Source of the DNA: Nitrosopumilaceae archaeon
GTDB lineage: Archaea > Thermoproteota > Nitrososphaeria > Nitrososphaerales > Nitrosopumilaceae
Assembly: GCA_020027255.1 (NCBI GenBank)
Contig: JAHRAP010000046.1
Span: 1 to 12,477, forward strand
Direction of reading: 5' to 3'
Length of the DNA stretch: 12,477 nt
Shown: positions 1-7,353 of the stretch, piece after piece
Layout: every line of letters starts with the position of its first letter
How positions within the stretch are numbered: the first letter of the stretch is position 1
Made by a program: the position numbers and the translations under genes
The notes under the pieces: model-generated
Database searches by the model: none
What the model saw: only the letters and a program-made list of their open reading frames with translations
What the model was told of the DNA's origin: nothing

Positions 1-1426
1 TAATGCATAAAATTGTGAATTCTGGCATATGTATTTGGCACTCACATTTCTATTTAATATATATTCTGTTAGATCTTCAGCCATTCTTTTTGTCAGTGTT
101 GTTATCAAAACTCGTTGCTTTAATAAAATTCGTTTATTTATTTCTAAAATTATATCATCCATCTGATTTTTAGTAGGTTTAACATGTACTATTGGATCTA
201 ATAAACCTGTAGGTCGTATTATTTGTTCAACTATGTTTGAAGATTTTTGTAGTTCATATTTAGATGGTGTAGCTGATAGAAAAATAACATCATTCATATA
301 TTTTTCAAACTCATTAAATTTTAATGGTCTATTATCATAAGCGCTAGGTAATCTGAATCCATATTCTACTAACATTTTTTACGTGCATGATCTCCATTAT
401 ACATTCCATGTAATTGTGGTATCGTGACATGTGATTCATCTATTATTAATAAATAATCGTTGAAAAAAAAATCTAATAAACATAAAGTTTTTCTCCAATA
501 TCTCTATTGTCAAAATGTCTAGAATAATTCTCTATTCCTCTGCAGTAGCCCATTTCTTGAAGCATTTCTAAATCGTAATTAATACGTGTTTCTAGTCTTT
601 CTTTAGCAATTTCATCAAGTTCTGACAATCTTGATTTCAATTCTTGTTTAATTGATGTTATGACTCGTTCTATACCTTCATTGAAAATATGATGTTTTGC
701 TGGAAAAATTTTTATTTTTTCTAACTCTTTTTTTCGTGTCAGGTCTATATCTGAAATAGATATACTTTTTATTTTATTTCCGTCAAAAGATATTGTTATT
801 ACTTTATTTTGATAAGATGGCATTACGTGTACTGCATTTGATTTTATACAAAAGCAACCTGATTTAGATCCATTATTAATTTTTTCATACATAGATGCTA
901 TTAATCGAGTCGCTATTCTAAACATAGATATTTTTTGATTTACATGAATTGAAATAGATGTATTTATCCATTCTACAGGTGATCCTATCGAATAAATACA
1001 TGATACTGTGGCAATTATATTTGTGGGTTTTCCTGACAGTAACATAGTTGTTGCATTCACTCTCATTTTTTCTATTTCTGCATTTATCTTTGTGTTTTTT
1101 TCAATATACGTATCTGTTTGTGATATATAACTTTCAGGTTGATAGTAATCATAATAACTTACAAAATACCCCACATTATCATGTGGGAAAAATTGTTTAA
1201 ATTCTGCATATAATTGAGCAGCTAATGTTTTATTGTGTGAAATAATTAAAGTATTTTTTGATACATTATTAATTACATTGGCAATAGTGAAAGTTTTTCC
1301 ACTTCCAGTAGCTCCTATCAATGTTTGAATTCTATGATTTTTTACTCCCGCTATTAACTTTTTAATTGCATTTGGTTGATCGCCTGAAGGAATAAATGTT
1401 GATCGTAGATTAAAATCACCATTCAA
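1..1426 (-). pseudogene. uvrB: UvrB, excinuclease ABC subunit B (5' part, frameshifted, cut by window edge)
   Basis: UvrB is the damage-verifying helicase of bacterial-type nucleotide excision repair, acting with UvrA and UvrC. The first frame (1426 down to 473) has the N-terminal SGDQP motif, Walker A GATGSGKT at residues 38-45, the YFVSYYDYYQPE beta-hairpin region and GYCRGIENYSRHF, then stops early at about residue 317. The match resumes in a second frame at about 478-380 (CLLDFF, the DESH helicase motif [12 protein letters not shown]). It resumes again in a third frame from about 375 down to 32 ([15 protein letters not shown] motif [25 protein letters not shown]). Each switch fits one missing base: near 478-487 and in the T6 run at 375-380. 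Homology weakens again near positions 20-35, where the conserved HSxxxxxER is not readable. Helicase motifs V-VI and the C-terminal domain lie outside the window. Conservation between breaks is high, so either the inactivation is recent or these are sequencing errors. Confidence 0.88.
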
Positions 1427-1479
1427 TTATTAACAAAACATTCCTACTAAATTTAAATCAATGATTATTAAATAACAAT
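1427..1479 (-). promoter_or_regulatory. Putative uvrB promoter (TATA-like box)
   Basis: The short gap upstream of uvrB holds an AAATTTAAAT box at 1449-1458. This is 23-32 bases before the ATG at 1426, the spacing expected for a leaderless archaeal transcript. It is the only visible signal in the gap. The call rests on position and composition alone. Confidence 0.4.
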
Positions 1480-2110
1480 TTACCATTCAGGATCAGCAAT
1501 CATTTTTAAATAATCTCCATTTGTTTCAAACCCCATTATTTTTAGTGTGTGCTTTGATGTATGTGAATTTTTGTTTAAAATTTTTTGAGCTAATACGCGG
1601 CTTCCATGTATGGGTAAATGTTGACCTATTTTATATTTTCCAGTCATGATGATTGGATCTATTCTAATAATCTTTACAACATCCAAGACTTTCATGTTAT
1701 GTTTTATTTGTTTGTATCTTCCTTCGGGCTGATATTTTTCCATTAATGAATTTAGAGCAAATGCTTTTTCGTTTTTATTTTCTATTATATAAACATGACC
1801 TTTTATTACTACGCTAACATATAATGTATCTGCAAAAGACGCATCATATTCATCTTCGAAGTAACTAGGCAGATATTCAAGTTCTTTATCTACTTCAAAT
1901 CCAACTTTGATATTTGAATTCATGTTAGTAAGTTTTTCTCCTATTACATGAGTGCATATATATAGAATTATTTGCAAACACAAAATTCATTGGGATTATT
2001 TGTGGAAATCCATTTTTGTCAATTGTAGCTATTCTGCCAACATGTTCACTATTTAAGAATTTAATTATTTTATCACGTGATTTAATTTTTAATTTGCCTA
2101 AGAATTGCAT
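1480..2110 (-). pseudogene. Pyridoxamine 5'-phosphate oxidase-like FMN-binding protein (Pyridox_ox_2/NimA type), frameshifted
   Basis: The family is a split-barrel flavoprotein (PNPOx-like). Members bind FMN or F420 and reduce small molecules; the substrate here is unknown. The first 54 or so residues (ATG at 2110) read HVGRIATIDKNGFPQIIPMN then NNSIYMHS, the typical first strands. This frame then meets a stop. The rest continues in another frame from about 1948 with GEKLTNM, VGFEVD (flavin-site strand), YVSVVIKGHVYIIENK and LMEKYQPEGRY, the latter like the NimA group, and ends in DPEW at 1480. The join lies at about 1948-1952. It fits loss of two bases, probably CA after CACTCA, restoring HSHVIGEK, or gain of one base. 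The repaired length would be about 210 residues, normal for the family. It is either a recent pseudogene or an assembly error. It is transcribed away from the finger gene at 2195. Confidence 0.8.
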
Positions 2111-2194
2111 ACTATTTAATTATATATTTTTGTATTTATTTTTGATTATCATGTGATAATTAAAAATAAATATATATTATTAATTTAGTATTGT
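2111..2194. promoter_or_regulatory. Symmetric bidirectional promoter with large palindrome
   Basis: This gap separates two divergent genes. Bases 2133-2151 and 2154-2172 form an inverted repeat with 19-base arms, 18 of 19 matching, around a TG centre. The core is ATTATCA-TG-TGATAAT. The outer part of each arm reads AAAAATAAATA toward its own gene. These boxes lie 23-33 bases upstream of the ATG at 2110 and exactly 23-33 bases upstream of the ATG at 2195. That is the TATA position for leaderless archaeal transcripts. The layout suggests one regulator site in the core controlling both directions. The regulator is not identifiable. Confidence 0.6.
2133..2172. repeat. Near-perfect 40-base inverted repeat
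   Basis: The left arm is 2133-2151 and the right arm 2154-2172, with a 2-base centre (TG) and a single mismatch (position 2144 against 2161). The inner 16 bases, ATTATCATGTGATAAT at 2145-2160, pair perfectly apart from the two centre bases. AT-richness makes short chance palindromes common here, but 18 of 19 paired bases centred between two start codons is well beyond that. Confidence 0.85.
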
Positions 2195-2401
2195 ATGCCT
2201 GAAATAATTTGTAAAGATTGTGGAAAGAGATTATTTCATGAAAATGATCATACATTGAAAATTGAGCAATCTATACACCAAAAATTTTGTAGAAAAAAAC
2301 AAGGAAACTCTTATAGTTATATGCATAGAGATCCAAATAATACATCTTGCATGGATGAAGAACGATGTAATGATGCTGATGGCAAGTCTATATTAAAGTA
2401 A
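2195..2401 (+). CDS. Small C2HC zinc-finger-like protein (hypothetical, 68 aa)
   Basis: I do not recognise a named family. The sequence shows one likely zinc site: C6-x2-C9 (CKDCGK), then H28-x3-C32, giving C-x2-C-x18-H-x3-C, like a stretched C2H2/C2HC finger. A polar tail follows with two more cysteines (C52, C58) that could bind metal or be unpaired. There is no signal peptide or membrane segment. The ATG at 2195 has a TATA-like box 23-33 bases upstream, which supports this start. It shares the palindromic promoter with the broken flavoprotein gene. DNA, RNA or protein binding are all possible for so small a finger. Confidence 0.7.
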   Translation: MPEIICKDCGKRLFHENDHTLKIEQSIHQKFCRKKQGNSYSYMHRDPNNTSCMDEERCNDADGKSILK

Positions 2402-2455
2402 TAATGATAATCATTGTTCAAATATAACAGAACTTTTTTATAGATAGTTTATTAA

Positions 2456-3652
2456 TTGTCTGAATTTAGCTATGATATAATAGTTGTAGGTTCTGGACCT
2501 GCAGGTTCTTCTGCAGCTTATTCTGCTGTATCTAATGATATTAAAGTGGCTATACTAGAAAAAGAACCATGTGTAGCTAATTCCGTTCGTACAAGTGGAG
2601 TCACATGGATCGATGACATTAAAAAATTTTCTATCCCTGAAAAGTTCTATAACAAAATTAAAAATTATTCATTCCATTCTCATAATAATAAAATATTAAT
2701 AAAAGGAGATACACCATTCGCAGCTGTGCTTGATGTTCGTAAAACATATAACTTTCTAGCTCAACGAGCAGTTGATCGTGGAGCCGATTTATTCACTAAT
2801 AATAATGTGACCAAAGTTCAATTAAATAAAGATCAAAAATTAATTAATATTAATCAAAACAAGTTTACATCTAAAATGGTGATTGATGCAAGTGGATTCA
2901 GATCTGTTGTAGCTAGATCTTTGGGATTGGTAAAACAATGGCGTGTATTTGGAACCGGAGCAGAATATGAATCCTATGCAGAAAATATTGTTCCAGATAC
3001 ATGGTCTCTCATGGTAGGAACAAAATATTCGCCATCTGGATATGCATGGATCTTTCCAGTAAACAAACATGTTGTACGTATAGGAGTAGGCATAACAAGA
3101 CCTTATTCTGTCATAAATCAGATCAATCAACTAAATAAAATAATTAAAAATAAAGTCGGCCCGATTAAGGATCTAGGGAAGATAAATCCCATTGAGTTAC
3201 ATTATGGATTAATACCTAATGATGGTCCGATTAGAAATACTGCATACGATAATGTATTGCTAGTTGGAGATTCAGCTGGATATTCAAATCCTTTGGTACT
3301 AGAAGGTATAAGATATGCTATAAAGTTCGGCCTTATAGCTGGCGATATAGCATCTAAAGCAATAGCTGCAGAAAATTATTCTAAGAATTTTCTTTCCGAA
3401 TACGAAAAACAGTGGAAGAAATCAATTTACAAGAAAATAATTTCGTCATATATGATCCAAAAAAGATGGCTAAAATTAAATGATAATGAGTGGGACGATG
3501 AACTTAATATTATCAAAAATTTAACTGCATGTGAATTGATAAATTTCATGAAATCTGATTTTGGATTGATTGATGCGATGAAATTTATCACGAAAAACCC
3601 ACATGTTGCAGTCAGTAATTTTTTTAAAATTTTACATAAAACTTTCTCATAA
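2456..3652 (+). CDS. Geranylgeranyl reductase family FAD-dependent oxidoreductase
   Basis: Enzymes of this family use FAD to saturate the double bonds of geranylgeranyl chains. In archaea that completes membrane ether lipids (digeranylgeranylglycerophospholipid reductase type). Visible signs are: the N-terminal dinucleotide-binding GSGPAGSSAA (G12, G14, G17); an acidic end to the second strand, AILEKE; RTSGVTW; the family signature Y-x-W-x-F-P-x8-G-x-G at 196-212 (YAWIFP then GVG); and the second FAD motif GDSAG at 271-275 followed by NPLVLEGIRYAI. The length of 398 residues is normal. The start is TTG at 2456: the codon just before it in frame is a TAA stop and there is no early ATG. An AT-rich box, AATATAAC, lies at 2421-2428. 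Which of the several paralogues usual in this phylum this is, and its exact substrate, cannot be told. Confidence 0.88.
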   Translation: MSEFSYDIIVVGSGPAGSSAAYSAVSNDIKVAILEKEPCVANSVRTSGVTWIDDIKKFSIPEKFYNKIKNYSFHSHNNKILIKGDTPFAAVLDVRKTYNFLAQRAVDRGADLFTNNNVTKVQLNKDQKLININQNKFTSKMVIDASGFRSVVARSLGLVKQWRVFGTGAEYESYAENIVPDTWSLMVGTKYSPSGYAWIFPVNKHVVRIGVGITRPYSVINQINQLNKIIKNKVGPIKDLGKINPIELHYGLIPNDGPIRNTAYDNVLLVGDSAGYSNPLVLEGIRYAIKFGLIAGDIASKAIAAENYSKNFLSEYEKQWKKSIYKKIISSYMIQKRWLKLNDNEWDDELNIIKNLTACELINFMKSDFGLIDAMKFITKNPHVAVSNFFKILHKTFS

Positions 3653-3670
3653 TGTAATTTCTAAATATGA

Positions 3671-4867
3671 TTAAAATCCTGATTCGATTGGATTTAGTGG
3701 TTTAATCATCTCGCGTAATATTATTGTGGCAAAACAACCACGTGCCAAAGTAAATTCAACTACGTCATTATTTACGTTTTGTCTATAACAATTAATTATT
3801 GCATTTCTAAATCCTCCTTCATTACTAACTTCTTGCATTTTATCCAAAAAAAAGTCGCGTGGTTTTATTTCTTCATCTTTCAAAATTTTATCGATATATT
3901 GATGAAATCTGGTTTTCTTATAATAGGAATAACCAATCGTTGGTATGGCCAATTTCTGTTTGGGTTTTCCACTATATTTACATATTTTAGATTCATGATT
4001 AAAGCATATGTCTCCATCATAAGATTTGTATAATTCTTCATTATTTTCAATTGCAGTACTTAGCGTTTTATTAAAAATAAATGATTGATATGATTGAATA
4101 AAAAAACGTCTAATTGATAATGGTAACGCTCGTAAAGATTTCATTGGATCTGCATGTTTAATCATTTCTTGCAGTATTGTTTTTTCAAGATCCATATTAT
4201 ATGGAATTTTATTAATATATTTTGTATAATTACATTCATCACTTAATTTTTCTCTTATTTCAGTGTTTTCTATTGTATCATATTTTGATGTATATGACAA
4301 TAATATCGTTATTGCTTTTAAAAATTCTTTTTGTAATAATGCTTTACCAATTAAATGGGTTATAGGCCTTTTTGAACCAAATCTCTGGTAGCCAAAGAAA
4401 TTTAAAATTTTGTGATACTCATTAAATTTAATTATTGGTAACTCGGGTCCTGTTATCTTAATTTGAAACTCATTAGCTAGCATATGCTTTTTATTTATTT
4501 TTCTTGATAACAAACATATTTTTTTTAAAGTATATTTTTTTTCAAATATTTCATCTGGTGTGCTTGTTTTGTTTGTGGTACATACATATTGTTCCGTAGT
4601 AGCTTTAGCGTCTTTTAATCCTAATGAACTTAGTCTTATTTTATATTTTTTAAATATATGATTTAATGCATGGTTTGTATCCATATTTTGCTTTTTTAAT
4701 TTATACAAAGAATATCCGCCAGTATTTGTTATCATTGATTTTACATTTTCAGATATTATTTCATTAACTATGAAATCATCTATATTTTTTTTAATACTTC
4801 CGCCACATCCTATAAATTTTGTACTGTATATACGTATTCCTAGTTTTTGATCTATATCTGGTATCAT
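3671..4867 (-). CDS. truD: tRNA pseudouridine synthase D (TruD)
   Basis: TruD isomerises uridine 13 of tRNA to pseudouridine (position 35 in some eukaryotic and archaeal RNAs). The catalytic motif GLKDAKATTEQ is present with the nucleophile aspartate at residue 86. Also visible are the RFG motif in YQRFGSKRPITHLIGKAL, the RRFFIQSYQSFIFNK stretch, and the C-terminal FTLARGCFATIILREMIK typical of the fold. The length of 398 residues fits archaeal members, which carry the TruD insert domain. Its ATG overlaps the stop of the upstream propeller gene by 4 bases (ATGA), so translational coupling is likely. It is the last gene of the pth2-propeller-truD operon and ends 18 bases from the convergent reductase gene. 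It is intact, with no frameshift. Confidence 0.92.
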   Translation of the reverse strand: MIPDIDQKLGIRIYSTKFIGCGGSIKKNIDDFIVNEIISENVKSMITNTGGYSLYKLKKQNMDTNHALNHIFKKYKIRLSSLGLKDAKATTEQYVCTTNKTSTPDEIFEKKYTLKKICLLSRKINKKHMLANEFQIKITGPELPIIKFNEYHKILNFFGYQRFGSKRPITHLIGKALLQKEFLKAITILLSYTSKYDTIENTEIREKLSDECNYTKYINKIPYNMDLEKTILQEMIKHADPMKSLRALPLSIRRFFIQSYQSFIFNKTLSTAIENNEELYKSYDGDICFNHESKICKYSGKPKQKLAIPTIGYSYYKKTRFHQYIDKILKDEEIKPRDFFLDKMQEVSNEGGFRNAIINCYRQNVNNDVVEFTLARGCFATIILREMIKPLNPIESGF

Positions 4868-6393
4868 TGTGTTACATTTGTGGTTATGTATCTTGAAATT
4901 GTAATGTTATTGTTTCTGCCTCCGATCAAAAATTTTTCATGTAAATATGATGATGTCGATTTTACCATTAATCCAATATTGACAGATTCATTTTCATCTA
5001 ACACTATTTTATTTTTTTGTATATCTGTAATTAAATTTGGATTGATGTTGTTGCTAATTATGTTAATTAGGTTGTTGTCTGCTTTAGATGTTATTGTAAA
5101 TCTGATTTGCTCATCTTTATCTTTATGTAAATTTATCTCGTCACTTACATGAATGTTAAAAGTTGGATTAATTTCTGTGTTTATGTTTCCTATGTTATTC
5201 TCCACCCATTCTGTAAACCAAACACCATTTCCATGTGTGGTGAATGCGAATACTTGATTTATACCGCAATCATTAATCGATCCGCAATCTGACCAATTTG
5301 AATTTTTCGTAGGTATTAAATATTCTGTCAGTTCTTCTTTTTTAATATCAAAAACTGCAATTGAGTTAGACGTTTGTTCGTTAAAAATGATTTCGCCGTT
5401 ATTGAATTCATTCCAATATGGTCTGGATATAGGCGATTCACTTGTTTTTGAATAATTTCCATATGTTGAAGGTGGCGGCTCAGACGTAACGTATCTAATA
5501 AAATTTTCTTCACGATAGTCAGATTTGAATTTAATAAATAAACTACTTGATGTATCTGTAATCCATACATTGTTATGATTATCCAAGCTTATTCCATTGG
5601 GTGTAATAACATAATCAGGTAAATCATATGTTTCCATATGTTTATTTTCTTGATCTTCGTAGTCTTTTAATTCTGATTTTAGTTGCGAATAATTTAATTT
5701 GATTAGCTTCCCATACTGTTGAAAAATCCAATTAGTGTACCAAATATTTTTGTCTGGATCTATTACAAATCCGCTTGTGAATGCATTTTCTAATGGTGAT
5801 GCAACGACTAAATATTTTGTTTCAGTAGAAAACGGCATTGGATCTATGATCACAATTTTATTATTTGTAAAATCATTTAACACCATCATTTCTGAATTAT
5901 TTATTTTTATACGTTGTAAAAGGGAATTTGCATATGAATATGGTATTTTATTGTATTTTTTATCCACTATATTTAATTGCCAAATATGATCTTGATCTCC
6001 GGCATACCAAATGCCATAGCTATCTGAATAATCCATTCCCCAGATCATTGATTTTTCATTTGATTCATATGTATTATTATTATATGTTATAAACAGCTTT
6101 TTGAATTGATTAAATTTTGATATACTATTATTAGTAGTCTGTGCAAACCATATGTTTGCATATGGATCATCTATAATGGCTAATGGCTGTATACATTTAT
6201 TTGGTATTTTATATTCTTTCAAATATTCATTTGATTTGGTTTTATCATGTCCGCAAAATTGTACATTTTTTACTACTTTAGTATCGCTTATTTTATGTGG
6301 CATTGTTGATGGTAGCGATGAAACAGTAGCCCAAAATATCAATATGCTTACTATGAACATGAATAATATTGTGCCTTTGATTTTTTTCTTCAT
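4864..6393 (-). CDS. Membrane-anchored Vgb/NHL-like beta-propeller protein
   Basis: The 509-residue protein starts with a short basic stretch and one hydrophobic helix at about 6-26, a signal anchor or signal peptide, so the rest is probably outside the cell. The middle holds repeated propeller blades with the W-F/Y-T-type core seen in virginiamycin B lyase and streptogramin lyase-like proteins: NIWFAQTTNNSISKF, GIWYAGDQDHIWQL, NIWYTNWIFQQYGKLIKL, NVWITDTSSSLFIKF and GVWFTEWVENNIGNI. The last 100 or so residues are beta-rich and polar (FNIHVSD, RFTITSKADNN), like an Ig-type tail domain. Two cysteine pairs (FCG/KC near the N-terminus; DCG/DCG near 370) could form disulphides outside the cell. 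Antibiotic lyase activity should not be assumed from the blade pattern; binding or scaffolding is as likely. It lies between pth2 and truD, with which it has no obvious functional link. Confidence 0.78.
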   Translation of the reverse strand: MKKKIKGTILFMFIVSILIFWATVSSLPSTMPHKISDTKVVKNVQFCGHDKTKSNEYLKEYKIPNKCIQPLAIIDDPYANIWFAQTTNNSISKFNQFKKLFITYNNNTYESNEKSMIWGMDYSDSYGIWYAGDQDHIWQLNIVDKKYNKIPYSYANSLLQRIKINNSEMMVLNDFTNNKIVIIDPMPFSTETKYLVVASPLENAFTSGFVIDPDKNIWYTNWIFQQYGKLIKLNYSQLKSELKDYEDQENKHMETYDLPDYVITPNGISLDNHNNVWITDTSSSLFIKFKSDYREENFIRYVTSEPPPSTYGNYSKTSESPISRPYWNEFNNGEIIFNEQTSNSIAVFDIKKEELTEYLIPTKNSNWSDCGSINDCGINQVFAFTTHGNGVWFTEWVENNIGNINTEINPTFNIHVSDEINLHKDKDEQIRFTITSKADNNLINIISNNINPNLITDIQKNKIVLDENESVNIGLMVKSTSSYLHEKFLIGGRNNNITISRYITTNVTQ

Positions 6394-6406
6394 TTTTTTA
6401 TAATTC

Positions 6407-6814
6407 TTATAGTAATTTTAATTTTGAGGTTATCATGTCTATGTCATTTTCTGGTGCAGGTCCTATTGATAAACATGTCGTTGTATTTGAATTTATTTGA
6501 GTCATGCCGGCATCAACAATTTTAAAACATGGCAAGTTAAATTTAATTGCTTCATTTTGTATTTGTGATAATTCTACATCGTCTTTTACTTTTAGCACAA
6601 TTTTTTTTTGATTAATCCACCATTCATTGAACCAATTTGGATGAGTTTTTCTAACATTTTCAGCTCCTATTACGCATGCATGACCCACTTGGGATGCAAT
6701 TTTACCTTTCCCCATTTTTAGATCCATCCTTACAATTATTGCCTGTTTTATACTCACAATTTTATTGAAGTATTGAATATTGAAAAACTTTTTAATAAAT
6801 TTTTTCCATATCAT
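6407..6814 (-). CDS. pth2: Peptidyl-tRNA hydrolase, archaeal/eukaryotic type (Pth2)
   Basis: Pth2 cleaves peptidyl-tRNAs released prematurely from ribosomes and so recycles tRNA. Family motifs are clear: KQAIIVRMDLKMGKGKIASQ (residues 23-42) followed by VGHA, then QKKIVLKV, and the C-terminal DAGMTQ with SIGPAPENDID. The core runs from about residue 21 to the end and matches the usual length of about 115-120 residues. The ATG at 6814 adds a 19-residue aromatic and basic extension (MIWKKFIKKFF). A GTG at 6757 would give a standard-length protein starting VSIKQAIIV. A TATA-like CTTATACTA at 6834-6842 favours the longer form, while family length favours the GTG. It is first in the pth2-propeller-truD operon, 13 bases before the propeller gene. 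Confidence 0.93.
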   Translation of the reverse strand: MIWKKFIKKFFNIQYFNKIVSIKQAIIVRMDLKMGKGKIASQVGHACVIGAENVRKTHPNWFNEWWINQKKIVLKVKDDVELSQIQNEAIKFNLPCFKIVDAGMTQINSNTTTCLSIGPAPENDIDMITSKLKLL

Positions 6815-6876
6815 AACAACAAATTTTAAAATTTAGTATAAGGAAACTATAAATCATGTTTAATTAAAAATCAATC
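6815..6876. promoter_or_regulatory. Divergent promoter region for the pth2 and zinc-ribbon/cdc48 operons
   Basis: The 62-base gap between two divergent operons holds ACTATAAAT at 6846-6854, 23-31 bases before the zinc-ribbon ATG. It also holds CTTATACTA on the minus strand at 6834-6842, 20-28 bases before the pth2 ATG at 6814. The two boxes lie only a few bases apart, so the pre-initiation complexes could compete. No repeat or operator stands out. Confidence 0.55.
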
Positions 6877-7050
6877 ATGTCTATATCATTACCAGTATGT
6901 GATTGTTGTCATAGACATATAATTCCTAACGATAAATGCGTTAAATTCAATTGTCCTAATTGTGGTTCAGTTTTGTTGTGGCGATGTCAAAGCTGTAGAG
7001 AAGCTGCGAGATTTTACTCATGTACACAATGTAATTTTGAAGGTCCATAA
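6877..7050 (+). CDS. Small archaeal zinc-ribbon protein (HVO_2753/DUF1610 type, 57 aa)
   Basis: This short reading frame starts MSISLPVCDCCHRHIIP and ends CTQCNFEGP. It has two zinc ribbons built from four CxxC knuckles: CDCC, CPNC, CQSC and CTQC (about residues 8-11, 26-29, 37-40 and 49-52). The central CVKFNCPNCG and WRCQSCR and the final FEGP are signatures of a very widespread archaeal small protein (COG2888; HVO_2753 in Haloferax). That group is thought to work in translation or RNA binding. The stop shares its last base with the ATG of the EF-1beta gene (TAATG), so the two are co-translated. This pairing is known from other archaea and supports a role near the ribosome. A TATA-like box lies at 6846-6854. 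Confidence 0.92.
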   Translation: MSISLPVCDCCHRHIIPNDKCVKFNCPNCGSVLLWRCQSCREAARFYSCTQCNFEGP

Positions 7051-7328
7051 TGGTACAAATATTATTAATCATGAAAATATATCCAGAAAAAGCAGATGCA
7101 GATCTAAATAATCTTGCACGTGATATTGCAATTTCACTCAGAAGTAATATGAAATTACGAAAATATGAAAAAATACCTCTAGCTTTTGGAATACACTATC
7201 TTAAATGTGAATTTGTAATTAATGAAGTTGATGGCGCACTTGATGAATTAGAAAAATTAATTAATTCTATTGATGGAATTAGCCAATATGAAACAATAAA
7301 TCAAAGCCGTCTCTCTGTGGATATATGA
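7050..7328 (+). CDS. ef1b: Elongation factor 1-beta (aEF-1beta)
   Basis: aEF-1beta is the nucleotide-exchange factor that recharges EF-1A (the archaeal EF-Tu) with GTP. The 92-residue protein matches the archaeal form, a single exchange domain: MKIYPEKADADLNNLARDI at the start, then KIPLAFGIHYLKCEFVI (family pattern PIAFGL.AL) and a DELEKLINSIDGI helix. The first strand begins at residue 3, so the ATG overlapping the previous stop is the natural start. The end (ETINQSRLSVDI) is close to the family's usual VRRL terminus. It lies between the zinc ribbon and cdc48, in a translation and protein-quality operon, 25 bases before cdc48. Confidence 0.93.
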   Translation: MVQILLIMKIYPEKADADLNNLARDIAISLRSNMKLRKYEKIPLAFGIHYLKCEFVINEVDGALDELEKLINSIDGISQYETINQSRLSVDI

Positions 7329-7353
7329 CATCATGTTAACTTAATAGATATTA

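Noticed and set aside
473..490. Programmed ribosomal frameshift in uvrB near the A9/T9 run
   Set aside because: Two or three separate shifts would be needed in one gene, and no uvrB is known to use this. Decay or sequencing error is simpler.
2840..3130. Minus-strand open frame inside the reductase gene
   Set aside because: Antisense to a conserved FAD-binding protein, with no recognisable motif.
4864..6393. Antibiotic-inactivating streptogramin lyase
   Set aside because: Only the propeller blade pattern is shared. Active-site residues cannot be confirmed, and the protein is membrane-anchored with an extra domain.
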